From an uncultured Planctomycetia bacterium (lineage in GTDB: Bacteria > Planctomycetota > UBA1135 > GCA-002686595): 64,000 nucleotides of DNA. Location: positions 1-64,000 of the forward strand of contig CALFYL010000408.1 in the NCBI GenBank assembly GCA_937952135.1. Direction: 5' to 3'. The notes under the pieces are model-generated. The model searched no databases. It was not told the origin of the DNA and worked only from the letters and a program-made list of their open reading frames with translations. Shown piece after piece: positions 30,943-40,100 of this stretch. The number at the start of each line of letters is the position of its first letter. The first letter of the stretch is position 1. The position numbers were made by a program, and so were the translations under genes.

Positions 30943-33624
30943 CTACTTCCGCGCGCGGCCGCGCTTCTTCTTCGCCGGCGGGCCGGCGGCGCGGCGTTGG
31001 GCGAGGAGCGCGACGGCGCGCTCCTGGCTCACCGACGCGGGGTCTTCGCCCTTGGGGATCGTCGCGTTGGTCTCGCCGTCGGTGACGTAGGGACCGTAGC
31101 GGCCTTCCTTGACGACGATCGGCTTCTGCGAGGTCGGGTCCGGGCCCAGCACGGCGATCGGCGGCGTCGCGGAGGCCGCGGCGCGTCCGAAGGCCTTGCG
31201 CTGCGGAACCTTGGTGTAGAGCTCGGAGGCTTCTTCGAGCGTGACCGTGAGCAGCTTCGCCTCGGAGTCGAGGCGCCGGTACTCGGGCTTCTCGACGCCT
31301 TCGGGCGGCGCTTTCTCGAGGTACGGGCCGAAACGGCCGTTCTTCGCGGCGATCGGGCGGCCGTCGCGCGGGTCGGGGCCGAGCTGGCGCGGCAGCGAGA
31401 GCAGCGCGAGCGCATCCTCGAGCGTGAGCGACTCGGGCTTCATCGACTTGAACAACGACGCGCGCTTGGGCTTCGGCGCCGACGGCGCTTCGTCCTCCGC
31501 GGCCTTCTTCTTCTTGCTCCGCGACTTGGTCTTGGGCTTCTCCTCCGGCGGCGGGTCGTCGCCGAGCTGCACGAAGTAGCCGAAGCGTCCGTTGCGCAAG
31601 TACACCGGCCGGCCGTCCGGTCCGAGGCCGAGCGGCGCGGAGGCGCGGTCGGAGGTCTCGAGCAGCTCGATGGCCTTGGCGAGCGTGAGTTCGTCCGGCG
31701 CGAAGCTCGCGGGGATCGTCGCGCGGCTCTCCTTGAACTGCACGTACGGACCGTAGCGGCCCACGCGCACGACCACGTTCTCGCCTTCGTGCTGGCCGAG
31801 CTTGCACGACCCGACCTCGCGCGGATCGATGCCTTCGCCGCGCGATTTCACGACGTTCTTGAGGCCCGGGCTCTTGCCCGACCAGAAGTCGTTCAAGAAC
31901 GCGAGGTAGTCGATCTCGCCCGACGCGATGCGGTCGAGCTCGGTCTCCATGCCGGCGGTGAAGTGGTAGTCGACGATCATCGGCTCGAGCAGCTCGAGCA
32001 GGTGCACGACCGCGAACGCGAGCCACGTCGGCACGAGCGTCTTGTCGCGCGCGACGGCGTACTCGCGCGAGGTGATGGTCTCGATGATCGAGGCGAAGGT
32101 CGAAGGCCGGCCGATGCCGAGCTCTTCGAGGCGCTTCACGAGCAGCGCTTCCGTGTAGCGCGACGGCGGCGTGGTCTTGTGTCCGCTCGGCTTGGCGTCG
32201 ACGACCTTGGCCTGTTCTCCCTTGGCGAGCGGCGGGAGCAACTTCTCGCGTTCGTCGAGCGCGCCTTCGACGTCGTCGCGGCCCTCGACGTAAGCGCGGC
32301 GGTAGCCGGCGAAGTCGGTCGTGCGCCCGCGCGCGGTCGCGACCACGGCGCCCACGCCCTGCGCGTCGAGCGCGAGCGTCGCCGTGACCGACGTGTAGCG
32401 CTCGTCGGCCATCTGGCACGCGACGGTGCGCTTCCAGATCAGGTCGTACACGCGCGCCTCGATCTCCGAGACCTCGCGCGCGACCTCCTCGGGCAGGCGG
32501 AACACCGAACCCGCGGGGCGGATCGCTTCGTGCGCTTCTTGGGCGTTTTTCGCGGTGTTTCCGTAGAAACGCGGGCTCGGCGGCAGGTACTCGGCGCCGT
32601 AGCGCGAACCCACCAGCTCGCGCGCGGCGGAGATCGCCTCGCGCGACAGGCCGGTCGAGTCCGTACGCATGTAGGTGATGAAGCCGTTCTCGTACAGGCG
32701 CTGCGCGATGCGCATGGCTTCCTGCGCGCGAAGGCCGAGCTTGCGGCCGGCTTCCTGCTGGAAAGTCGAGGTCGTGAACGGCCCGCGCGGCGAGCTCGTC
32801 TTCGCCTCGCGCTTGACGTCTTGAACGGTGAACGACCCGTTCGCGAGCGCCGCGCCGACCTTGTTGGCCGCGGCCTCGTCGAGCACGACCGCATCCTTCG
32901 ACTTGAGCTGCCCGCGGTCGTCGAACTCCGCGCCGCGCGCGACCTTCTTGCCGCCGATGCTCGCGAGCTGCGCTTCGAAGCGCGTCCCGTCCTTCGTCAA
33001 TTCGAGGTCGACGTCCCACCACGCCGCGGAGACGAACGCCATGCGTTCCTTCTCGCGCTCGACGAGCAGCTTGGTCGCCACGCTCTGCACGCGGCCCGCC
33101 GACAGGCCCGGCGCGATCTTGCGCCACAGGAGCGGCGAGACCTCGTAGCCGTAGAGGCGGTCGAGCGAACGGCGCGCTTCCTGCGCGCGCACCAGCCGCA
33201 TGTCGATCTCGCGAGCGTCGTCGACCGCGCGCAGGATCGCGGCCTTGGTGATCTCGTTGAACACCATGCGCTTGACCGGAACCTTGGGCTTGAGCACGTC
33301 CAAGAGGTGCCAGGCGATCGCTTCACCTTCGCGGTCTTCGTCGGTCGCGAGGTAGAGGAAGTCGGCGTCCTCGAGCAGCTTGCGCAGCTTCGCGATGTGC
33401 GTCTTCTTCTCGGACGAGATGACGTAGAGCGGCGCGAAGTCGTGCTCGACGTCGATGCCCAAGCGGGCCCAGGGCTCCTTCTTGAGCCGCTCGGGGATCT
33501 CCTTCGCGCTCTGCGGAAGGTCGCGGACGTGCCCGAAGCTGGCTTCGACGACGAAGTCCTTCCCGAGGTAGTCCTTGATCTTCTTCGCCTTCGTGGGCGA
33601 TTCGACGATCACCAAGTGCTTCAT
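30943..33624 (-). CDS. topA: DNA topoisomerase I (type IA)
   Basis: This 893-residue type IA topoisomerase relaxes negative supercoils. Its N-terminal Toprim domain has IVESPTKAKK (Glu8) and LATDEDREGEAIAW. The catalytic tyrosine is Tyr318 in GFITYMRTDS, and the first helix of domain IV (VQSVATKLLVEREKER) is intact. The C-terminal 320 residues lack Cys zinc fingers. Instead they contain about four copies of a Gly-Arg-[YF]-G-x-[YF]-[VL] repeat (GRYGPYVQF, GRFGYFVQL, GRFGPYLEK, GRYGPYVTD), as in actinobacterial and other zinc-free TopA proteins, and end in a Lys/Arg-rich tail. The ATG giving MKHLVIVESP was chosen because it matches the family start. Confidence 0.95.
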   Translation of the reverse strand: MKHLVIVESPTKAKKIKDYLGKDFVVEASFGHVRDLPQSAKEIPERLKKEPWARLGIDVEHDFAPLYVISSEKKTHIAKLRKLLEDADFLYLATDEDREGEAIAWHLLDVLKPKVPVKRMVFNEITKAAILRAVDDAREIDMRLVRAQEARRSLDRLYGYEVSPLLWRKIAPGLSAGRVQSVATKLLVEREKERMAFVSAAWWDVDLELTKDGTRFEAQLASIGGKKVARGAEFDDRGQLKSKDAVVLDEAAANKVGAALANGSFTVQDVKREAKTSSPRGPFTTSTFQQEAGRKLGLRAQEAMRIAQRLYENGFITYMRTDSTGLSREAISAARELVGSRYGAEYLPPSPRFYGNTAKNAQEAHEAIRPAGSVFRLPEEVAREVSEIEARVYDLIWKRTVACQMADERYTSVTATLALDAQGVGAVVATARGRTTDFAGYRRAYVEGRDDVEGALDEREKLLPPLAKGEQAKVVDAKPSGHKTTPPSRYTEALLVKRLEELGIGRPSTFASIIETITSREYAVARDKTLVPTWLAFAVVHLLELLEPMIVDYHFTAGMETELDRIASGEIDYLAFLNDFWSGKSPGLKNVVKSRGEGIDPREVGSCKLGQHEGENVVVRVGRYGPYVQFKESRATIPASFAPDELTLAKAIELLETSDRASAPLGLGPDGRPVYLRNGRFGYFVQLGDDPPPEEKPKTKSRSKKKKAAEDEAPSAPKPKRASLFKSMKPESLTLEDALALLSLPRQLGPDPRDGRPIAAKNGRFGPYLEKAPPEGVEKPEYRRLDSEAKLLTVTLEEASELYTKVPQRKAFGRAAASATPPIAVLGPDPTSQKPIVVKEGRYGPYVTDGETNATIPKGEDPASVSQERAVALLAQRRAAGPPAKKKRGRARK

Positions 33625-33928
33625 GGGCGGAGGGGTTAGCAGTCCGCGCCTCGCCGCCGCAAGGGGGCCGCCCGCGAAATCTTCGTCACCGCCTCGCGAG
33701 CACGCCTCGAACGAGCGCGGCGCCGCGTGCGCATTCCGGCCCGTTTTCGGCGGCTTTTCGCCGGCTTGTGACACGGACAAGCGACCCTCGACCGGCGCGC
33801 GGCGTGTCCTTATCCTTTTGCGCCCCAAACTCGCTTTCGCGTGCGGTCGTTCCGAGGTGAGCGCCGTCGGCGAACGAGCGCCCAGCCGTCCGCCCCGCTT
33901 CTTACCACCGCCAGCGCCCCATCCAGCG
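33625..33928. other. Divergent intergenic region topA / amino acid dehydrogenase
   Basis: These 304 bp separate two divergent genes and should hold both promoters. The frame of the dehydrogenase stays open through the region, but its translation is Pro/Arg-rich and not protein-like. A slightly less GC-rich patch is seen near 33805-33820 (tccttatccttttg); I cannot assign -35/-10 boxes with confidence. Confidence 0.4.
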
Positions 33929-34975
33929 ATGCAGATTTCCGAGATTCGAGTCGACGGCTTCGAGAAGGTCGTCCGCTGCCAAGACTCCGCGACCGGCCTG
34001 CACGCGCTGATCGCGGTGCACGACACGACTCTCGGGCCCGCGCTCGGCGGCATGCGCATGCTGCCCTATGCCAGCGAGGACGAGGCGTTGTTCGACGTGC
34101 TCCGGCTCGCGCGCGGCATGACCTACAAGTCGGCCGTGGCGGACACCGGCCTCGGCGGCGGCAAGTCGGTGATCCTCGGGGACCCGAAGCTCAAGTCGCA
34201 GGCGCTGTTCGAGGCGATGGGGCGCTTCATCGACAGCCTGGGCGGCAAGTACATCACCGCCGAGGACATGAACATCGGCATCGCGGACCTCAACAACGTC
34301 CGTCGCCAGACGCGCTGGGTCACCGGGCTCTCGCTCGAGGACGGCGGTTCGGGCAATCCGAGCCCGTACACCGCGCGCGGCTGCTTCATGGGCATGAAGG
34401 CGGTGCTCGAGGAGGCCTACGGAACGCAGTCCTTCGTCGGCCGCCACGTGCTGCTCCAAGGCGTGGGCGCGGTCGGCGGACGGCTCGCGGAGCTGTGCAA
34501 GGAAGCCGGCGCGCGCGTGACGATTTGCGACATCGACGACGCGCGCGTGCGCGAGCTGTGCGGCAAGTTCGGTTTCGAGAGCGTGTCGGATGCCGCGCAC
34601 CTCGAGGTGGCGTGCGACGTGTACGCGCCCTGCGCGCGCGGCGCGACGCTCAACGACACGACGATTCCGCGGCTGAGGTGCAAGGCCATCGCCGGTTGCG
34701 CCAACAACCAGTTGCTCGAGCCGCGCCACGCCGACGTGCTCAAGGAGAAGGGGATCGTCTACGCGCCCGACTACGTCATCAACGCGGGCGGCATCATCAA
34801 CGTTTCGATCGAGCTGATCCCCGGCGGCTACAACGAGCCGCGCTCGATCGAGAAGATCGACCGCATCTACGACAACCTGCGCCAGGTGTTCGCGATCTCG
34901 CGCGAGCAGCGCGTTTCGACGCACGCGGCGGCGGAGCGGCTCGCCGAACAGCGCCTCGCCGCCGGCCGCCGCTGA
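33929..34975 (+). CDS. Leu/Phe/Val-type amino acid dehydrogenase
   Basis: This 348-residue NAD-dependent dehydrogenase belongs to the Glu/Leu/Phe/Val family. It would interconvert a branched-chain or aromatic amino acid and its 2-oxo acid, with ammonia release. The N-terminal domain has LGPALGGMRMLPY, GMTYKSAV (Lys67) and GLGGGKSVI (Lys79, catalytic). The Rossmann motif is LLQGVGAVGG, followed by the acidic ICDID, and INAGGIINV is also conserved. The length and the AEDMN segment fit leucine dehydrogenase best. The stop is 5 bp before the large inverted repeat at 34981. Confidence 0.9.
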   Translation: MQISEIRVDGFEKVVRCQDSATGLHALIAVHDTTLGPALGGMRMLPYASEDEALFDVLRLARGMTYKSAVADTGLGGGKSVILGDPKLKSQALFEAMGRFIDSLGGKYITAEDMNIGIADLNNVRRQTRWVTGLSLEDGGSGNPSPYTARGCFMGMKAVLEEAYGTQSFVGRHVLLQGVGAVGGRLAELCKEAGARVTICDIDDARVRELCGKFGFESVSDAAHLEVACDVYAPCARGATLNDTTIPRLRCKAIAGCANNQLLEPRHADVLKEKGIVYAPDYVINAGGIINVSIELIPGGYNEPRSIEKIDRIYDNLRQVFAISREQRVSTHAAAERLAEQRLAAGRR

Positions 34976-34980
34976 GCCAG

Positions 34981-35089
34981 CGCGATGTACCGAGCCAGAG
35001 CAAATTCGCCCCGCTAATCGCTGGGGGGCCGGTAGCGCCCGCGTTCCTGCGGTTAGCGGGGCGAATTTGCTCTGGCTCGGTACATCGCG
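34981..35089. repeat. Large palindrome: 37-bp perfect inverted repeat
   Basis: Arms 34981-35017 and 35053-35089 are perfect reverse complements over 37 bp. Pairing continues inward with two mismatches (to about 35024/35046), leaving a loop near 21 bases. Each arm holds a relatively A/T-rich core (gcaaattcgccccgc) unlike the surroundings. It starts 5 bp after the dehydrogenase stop and ends 55 bp before the next start. No T-run follows, no transposase is linked, and I see no second copy in the window. It could be a small mobile palindromic element, an RNA-stabilising hairpin or an unusual terminator. Confidence 0.9.
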
Positions 35090-35126
35090 GATAGAGTGCA
35101 GGCCACGCGTCACTCCAAAAACCTTC

Positions 35127-35134
35127 AGGAGGGG
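35127..35134 (+). promoter_or_regulatory. Strong Shine-Dalgarno for the 35145 gene
   Basis: AGGAGGGG lies 10 bases before the ATG at 35145. It decides that start over the more upstream in-frame positions inside the inverted repeat. Such strong sites are uncommon in this window. Confidence 0.8.
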
Positions 35135-35144
35135 TTCCTTGGTC

Positions 35145-36866
35145 ATGTCTCAGCGCTGGCGAACTGCTGTGGGTCGTACTTTTGCCGTTTCCTGGATCGC
35201 GCCGTCGATGGCGGTGTTTTGCGGGCCTTCCCTGCTTTGGGCGCAGACCACCGAGCGGGTCAGCGTCGGCGCGGGGCCGGTCGAAGCCGACGGAGCTAGC
35301 CGTCAGGCTGCGATCTCCGCGGACGGGCGCTTCGTCGTGTTCGCGAGCAGCGCGACGAACCTCGTCGCGGGCGACCTGAACGGCGTGGACGACGTCTTCC
35401 TGCACGACCGCACGAGCGGCGTCACGAGCCTCATCAGCCTCGACTCGGCGGGGGCCCAAGCGAACGGCGCGAGCGCGCGGCCGCTGGTTTCCGAGGACGG
35501 CCGGTACGTCCTGTTCGAGAGCGACGCGACGAACCTCGACGCCAGCGACACGAACGCCTCGCGCGACGTGTTCCTGCGCGACACGCAGCTCGGAACGACG
35601 CAGCTCGTCAGCCTGCTCCCCAGCGGCGCCCAAGCCGCCGGGCCGAGCGGCGATCCCTCGCTCACGCCGGACGGGCTCTTCGCGGCGTTCCGCATCGAAG
35701 CCGACGTCTACGTGCGCGACCTGACCGCGAACACGACCAGCCTGGTGAGCATCGATCAACTCGGCGTCGGCGCGGTCGGCAGCTCCTTCGGCTCGTCGAT
35801 TTCCGCCGACGGCCGCTACGTCGCCTTCGCCTCGCTGAGCAGCGCCATCGTCGCGCCCGACACGAACGGCGCCTACGACGTGTTCGTGCGCGACACGACG
35901 AGCGGTACGACGGTTCTCGCGAGCGTCGACACGCTGGGCAACCAGGCCAACGCCGTCAGCGGCGATCCGGCGATCTCGCCCGACGGCCGTTTCGTGGCGT
36001 ACTTCAGCAACGCGACGAACCTGGTGGCGAACGACACGAACGGCCGGCGCGACGTGTTCGTGCACGACCTAGTGACCGGCGAGACGACGCGCGTGAGCGT
36101 GGATACGGCGGGCGTCGAGGGCGATGAGCTCAGCCGCCGGCCGTCGGTTTCCTTCGGAGGGCGCTACGTCGCGTTCTACAGCCAGGCCACGAACCTCGTC
36201 GCGGGCGACGCGAACGGGGTCGCCGACATCTTCGTGCGCGACACGCTGTTCCAGACGACGCGGCGCGTGTCGATCGACGGCCTCGGCGCCGAAGCGGATG
36301 CGGTCAGCTCGCTCCCGAGCGTGAGCGCGCTCGGCCAGTGGATCGCGTTCAGCAGCCAAGCTACGAACCTCGTGGCGGGGGACCTCAACGCGCTCGAGGA
36401 CATCTTCGTGCGCGACCAGGGCGCTGAATTGCCGCTGACCTACTGCACCGCCGGCGTGTCGACGAACGGCTGCGTGCCCTCGATCTCGGCGAGCGCGAAT
36501 CCGAGCCTCACGCAAGCGACGCCGTGCCTGCTCGCGGTGAGCGGACTCGAAGGCCAGAAGCAGGGCCTCTTCTACTACGGCATCGACAACAGCGGCTTCA
36601 CGCCGACGCCCTGGGGCGCGACGAGCTTTCGCTGTGCGAAGTCCCCGATCAAACGCACCGGCGCGCAGAGCTCCGGAGGGACGGCGGGAGCGTGCGATGG
36701 CGCCTTCGCGCTCGACTGGGATCTGTACCAGGCGACCTTCAGCGGCGCGCTCGGGAATCCGTGGACGCTGTGGGAGCGAGCGTACGTCCAGGCCTGGTAC
36801 CGCGACCCGCCGGCGACGAAGGCGAGCAACCTGACGAACGCGCTCGTGCTGACCTACCAGCCGTGA
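35145..36866 (+). CDS. Secreted seven-repeat beta-propeller with Cys-rich C-terminal module
   Basis: This 573-residue protein has a long signal peptide ending near LLWAQ. Seven repeats of ISADGRFVVFASSATN type are present, each followed by a DVFVRDxxTG strand, consistent with one seven-bladed propeller. From about residue 432 a separate module begins (TYCTAGVSTNGCVPSIS). It contains GLFYYG, RCAKSPIKRTGAQSSGG, CDGAF and AQAWYRDP before the C-terminus. The same layout is seen in the 12.9 kb protein. Third-position G/C use is as strong as in its neighbours. The function is unknown, possibly surface binding. The strong Shine-Dalgarno suggests high expression. Confidence 0.85.
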   Translation: MSQRWRTAVGRTFAVSWIAPSMAVFCGPSLLWAQTTERVSVGAGPVEADGASRQAAISADGRFVVFASSATNLVAGDLNGVDDVFLHDRTSGVTSLISLDSAGAQANGASARPLVSEDGRYVLFESDATNLDASDTNASRDVFLRDTQLGTTQLVSLLPSGAQAAGPSGDPSLTPDGLFAAFRIEADVYVRDLTANTTSLVSIDQLGVGAVGSSFGSSISADGRYVAFASLSSAIVAPDTNGAYDVFVRDTTSGTTVLASVDTLGNQANAVSGDPAISPDGRFVAYFSNATNLVANDTNGRRDVFVHDLVTGETTRVSVDTAGVEGDELSRRPSVSFGGRYVAFYSQATNLVAGDANGVADIFVRDTLFQTTRRVSIDGLGAEADAVSSLPSVSALGQWIAFSSQATNLVAGDLNALEDIFVRDQGAELPLTYCTAGVSTNGCVPSISASANPSLTQATPCLLAVSGLEGQKQGLFYYGIDNSGFTPTPWGATSFRCAKSPIKRTGAQSSGGTAGACDGAFALDWDLYQATFSGALGNPWTLWERAYVQAWYRDPPATKASNLTNALVLTYQP

Positions 36867-36954
36867 GCCCGCCGATCGGAGGGGCTCGTCCGGCTCGGCG
36901 ACGACAGCCCTTCGATCGTGGGTCGCGACCTCGGATCGTCGCGTGAACGCTTGA

Positions 36955-36993
36955 ACCGCGGGCCGGGCTCGACCGTCGAGCTCGGCCCGCGGT
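36955..36993. terminator. GC-rich hairpin after the propeller gene
   Basis: An 18-bp stem with one G-T wobble (ACCGCGGGCCGGGCTCGA / TCGAGCTCGGCCCGCGGT) and a 3-base loop lies 89 bp after the stop. The following bases (ccgttcg) are not T-rich. It is a terminator candidate with a very stable stem but no U-tract. Confidence 0.5.
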
Positions 36994-37120
36994 CCGTTCG
37001 GCGAGCCGGTCGCCACTGACCCCGCTGCGGAGTACACTGCCGCACGCGCCCCGATTTGGCGTGCTCGCGGCTGACCTCTCACCTGTTCGTGTTCGCTTCC
37101 GGACACCTTTCGAGGGTCTG

Positions 37121-40100
37121 ATGGGAATGAAGAAGAAGCGGGCCGGCGCGGGCGGAGGGGTGCGCAAGCGCCCGGGCAAGAGTTCCAAGAAGCGCGCGCT
37201 CGTGCGAACGGAGCGTGCGAGCTCCGCGGAGAAGGCGGCGCCGGTGAAGTTGGCGAAGGTCGAGCCGGGCGCCGTCGAGCCGGCGCCTGCCGAGGACTCC
37301 ATCGCGTTCTCGGTCGTCGGCATCGGAGCTTCGGCCGGCGGTCTGGAAGCGTTCACGCGCCTGCTGCAAGCGCTGCCCCTGGACACCGGCATGGCCTTCG
37401 TGCTCGTGCAGCACCTCGCGCCGCACCGCGAGAGCGCGCTGGCCGAGATCCTCACGCGCGCGACGAAGATGCCCGTGGAGGAGGTCCACGGCGAGCCCGA
37501 GCTCGAGCCGAACCGCGTGTACGTGATCCCGCCCGATCGCAACATGCTGATGGACAGCGGCCGGCTGCGCCTGACCAAGCGCGAGGTGCAGGGAAAACAG
37601 CACCCGATCGATCGGTTCTTCAGCTCGCTCGCCGAGCACCAGCACCACCTGGCGATCGGCGTCGTGCTGTCGGGAACGGCGACCGATGGAACGCTCGGCC
37701 TCGAGGAGATCAAGGCCGCAGGCGGGATCACCTTCGCGCAGGACGACAGCGCGCAACAGCCGGGCATGCCCCAGAGCGCCGTGGCCTCGGGCTGCGTCGA
37801 CTTCGTGCTCTCGCCGGAAGCCATCGCCGCCGAGATCGTGCGCGTGGGCAAGCACCCCTACCTTCGCGCGCGCAAAGCCCGGGGCGGCCCGGAAGCGGCG
37901 CGCCTCGCCGCGGCGCACGACAAGGCGAGCCTCGCGCCGATTCTCGAGCTCTTGCGCGGCGCGACCGGAGTCGACTTCAGCCAGTACAAGGTCAACACCC
38001 TTCAGCGGCGCATCAGCCGGCGCATGCTGCTGCAGCGCAAGGACGGGATCGACACCTACGCCGAGTTCGCGCGCCAGAATCGCGCCGAGCTCGACGCGCT
38101 GTACCAGGACATTCTGATCAGCGTCACCAGCTTCTTCCGCGACCCGGAGATGTTCGCGGCGCTCAAGGGCAGCGTGCTGCCCGCGCTGCTCGCGGGACGC
38201 AGCGCCCAGGAACCGTTGCGAGTGTGGGTGCTCGGCTGCTCCACGGGCGAAGAGGCCTACTCCTACGCCATGGTCCTCACGGAATTCCTGGAGGCCGAGC
38301 ACGAGTCGGCTTCGGCGCAGGTCTTCGCCACGGACCTCAACGCAAGCTCGATCGAGCGCGCGCGCGCGGGCGTGTACTCGAGGGACCGGCTCCACTCGGT
38401 GTCGCGCGAGCGCTTGCGGCGCTTCTTCATCGAGCAGAACGGCGAGCTGCGCGTGAGCAAGTCGATCCGCGACATGTGCGTTTTCTCGCCGCACAACGTG
38501 ATGAGCGATCCGCCGTTCTCGCGGATGGACATCGTCAGTTGCCGCAACTTGCTCATCTACCTCGAGCCCGAGCTCCAGCAACGGGTGCTGCCGGTGCTCC
38601 ACTATGCGCTGAAGCCGAAGGGCTTCCTGGTGCTCGGCGCGTCGGAGTCGATTGGACGCTTCGGAGATCTGTTCTCGGCCGCGGACAGCAAGCAGAAGAT
38701 CTTCGCGAAGAAGCCGGGCTCGGGCGGCGTGCCGCGCATGCCGCTGTTCAACGCACGGTCGGTGTCCGGCGCCGCTGGCCTTGCGAAGCCGCCGCAGGTG
38801 GAGGGCCTGGCCCGGAGCGCCGCGCGTTGGACGACGCCGCCGTCGACGGACGTGCACAAGGAAGCGGACCGGCTGCTCGCGACCTTCGCGCCGCCCGCGG
38901 TGCTGGTGAACGCCGAGCTCGAGATCCTCCAGTTCCGCGGCGACACGGAGCCGTTCCTCGCGCCGGCGCAGGGCAAGGCGAGCCACTCGGTGCTGAAGAT
39001 GGCGCGCGAGGAGCTGAGGGTCCCGCTCCGCACGCTGCTGCACCGGGCGAAGAAGGAGAACGCTCCCGCGCGCGAGGACGGAGTGCGCGTCAATTCGCTC
39101 GGCCGACGCCGCGAAGTGAGCCTGGAAGTCCTTCCGGTGCGCGGCGCGACGACGCTCGACGGCTGTCTGCTGGTGCTGTTCCTGGAGGCTGGCGCCGAGC
39201 GCGATCCGCGGCCCAAGGCTGTCGCGCTCCGTGCGCCCGCGAGCGAGCCGTCGAACGCCAACGTCGCGCGTCTCGAGCAGGAGCTGGCGAGCACGCGCGA
39301 GCACTTGCAGGCGCTGATGGAGCAGTTCGAGGCGGCCAACGAAGAGCTGCAAGCGTCGAACGAGGAGGCGCAGTCGGCCAACGAAGAGCTGCAGAGCATC
39401 AACGAGGAACTGGAAACCTCCAAGGAGGAGATCCAGTCGAGCAACGAGGAGCTGACGACGGTCAACGAGGAGCTGCGCAACCGCAACGCCGAGCTCGGCC
39501 AGCTCAACAGCGACCTCACGAACCTGATCAACGGCGTGCACATGGCGGTCGTGATCGTCGGGCGCGATCTGCGGATCCGGCGCTTCAGCCCGCTGGCGGA
39601 GAAGCTGCTCAGCATCATCCCCACGGACGTCGGGCGCTCGATCTCGGACATCCGCACCAAGCTCGTGGTGCCGGACCTCGACGCGCTGCTCACCGGCGCG
39701 ATCGACACGGTCACACCCTTCGAGCGCGACGTGAAGGGCGGCGACGGGCGCTGGTACTCGGTGCGCATCCGGCCCTACCTCACGGACGAAAACCGGATCG
39801 ACGGCGCCGTTCTGTCGCTGGTCGACATCGACGCGATCCGGCGCGCGAAGGACTACGCCGAGACCATCGTCGCGACGGTGCGCAGGCCGTTGCTCGTCCT
39901 GGACTCGAAGCTGCGCGTGCAGAGCGCCGGGCGCGCCTTCTACGACGCCTTCCAGCTCACTCGCGAAGCCGTCGAGGGCCAGTCGTTCCTCGAGCTGGAC
40001 GATGCTCAGTGGGACACGCCGGCGCTGCGGCGCAGCCTGGAGGACCTGCTGCGCGACGACATCGCCTTCGATGACCTCGAAGTGGCGCGCGAGTTCCCTC

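Noticed and set aside
30997..33639. Open plus-strand frame of 880 codons across topA
   Set aside because: It is an antisense shadow of topA with no protein-like features.
34981..35089. The inverted repeat as a normal Rho-independent terminator
   Set aside because: The loop is long, the stem is far longer than usual and no T-run follows. It is kept as a repeat of unknown role.
34981..35089. The inverted repeat as a complete transposon
   Set aside because: It encodes no transposase and its arms enclose only about 35 bp.
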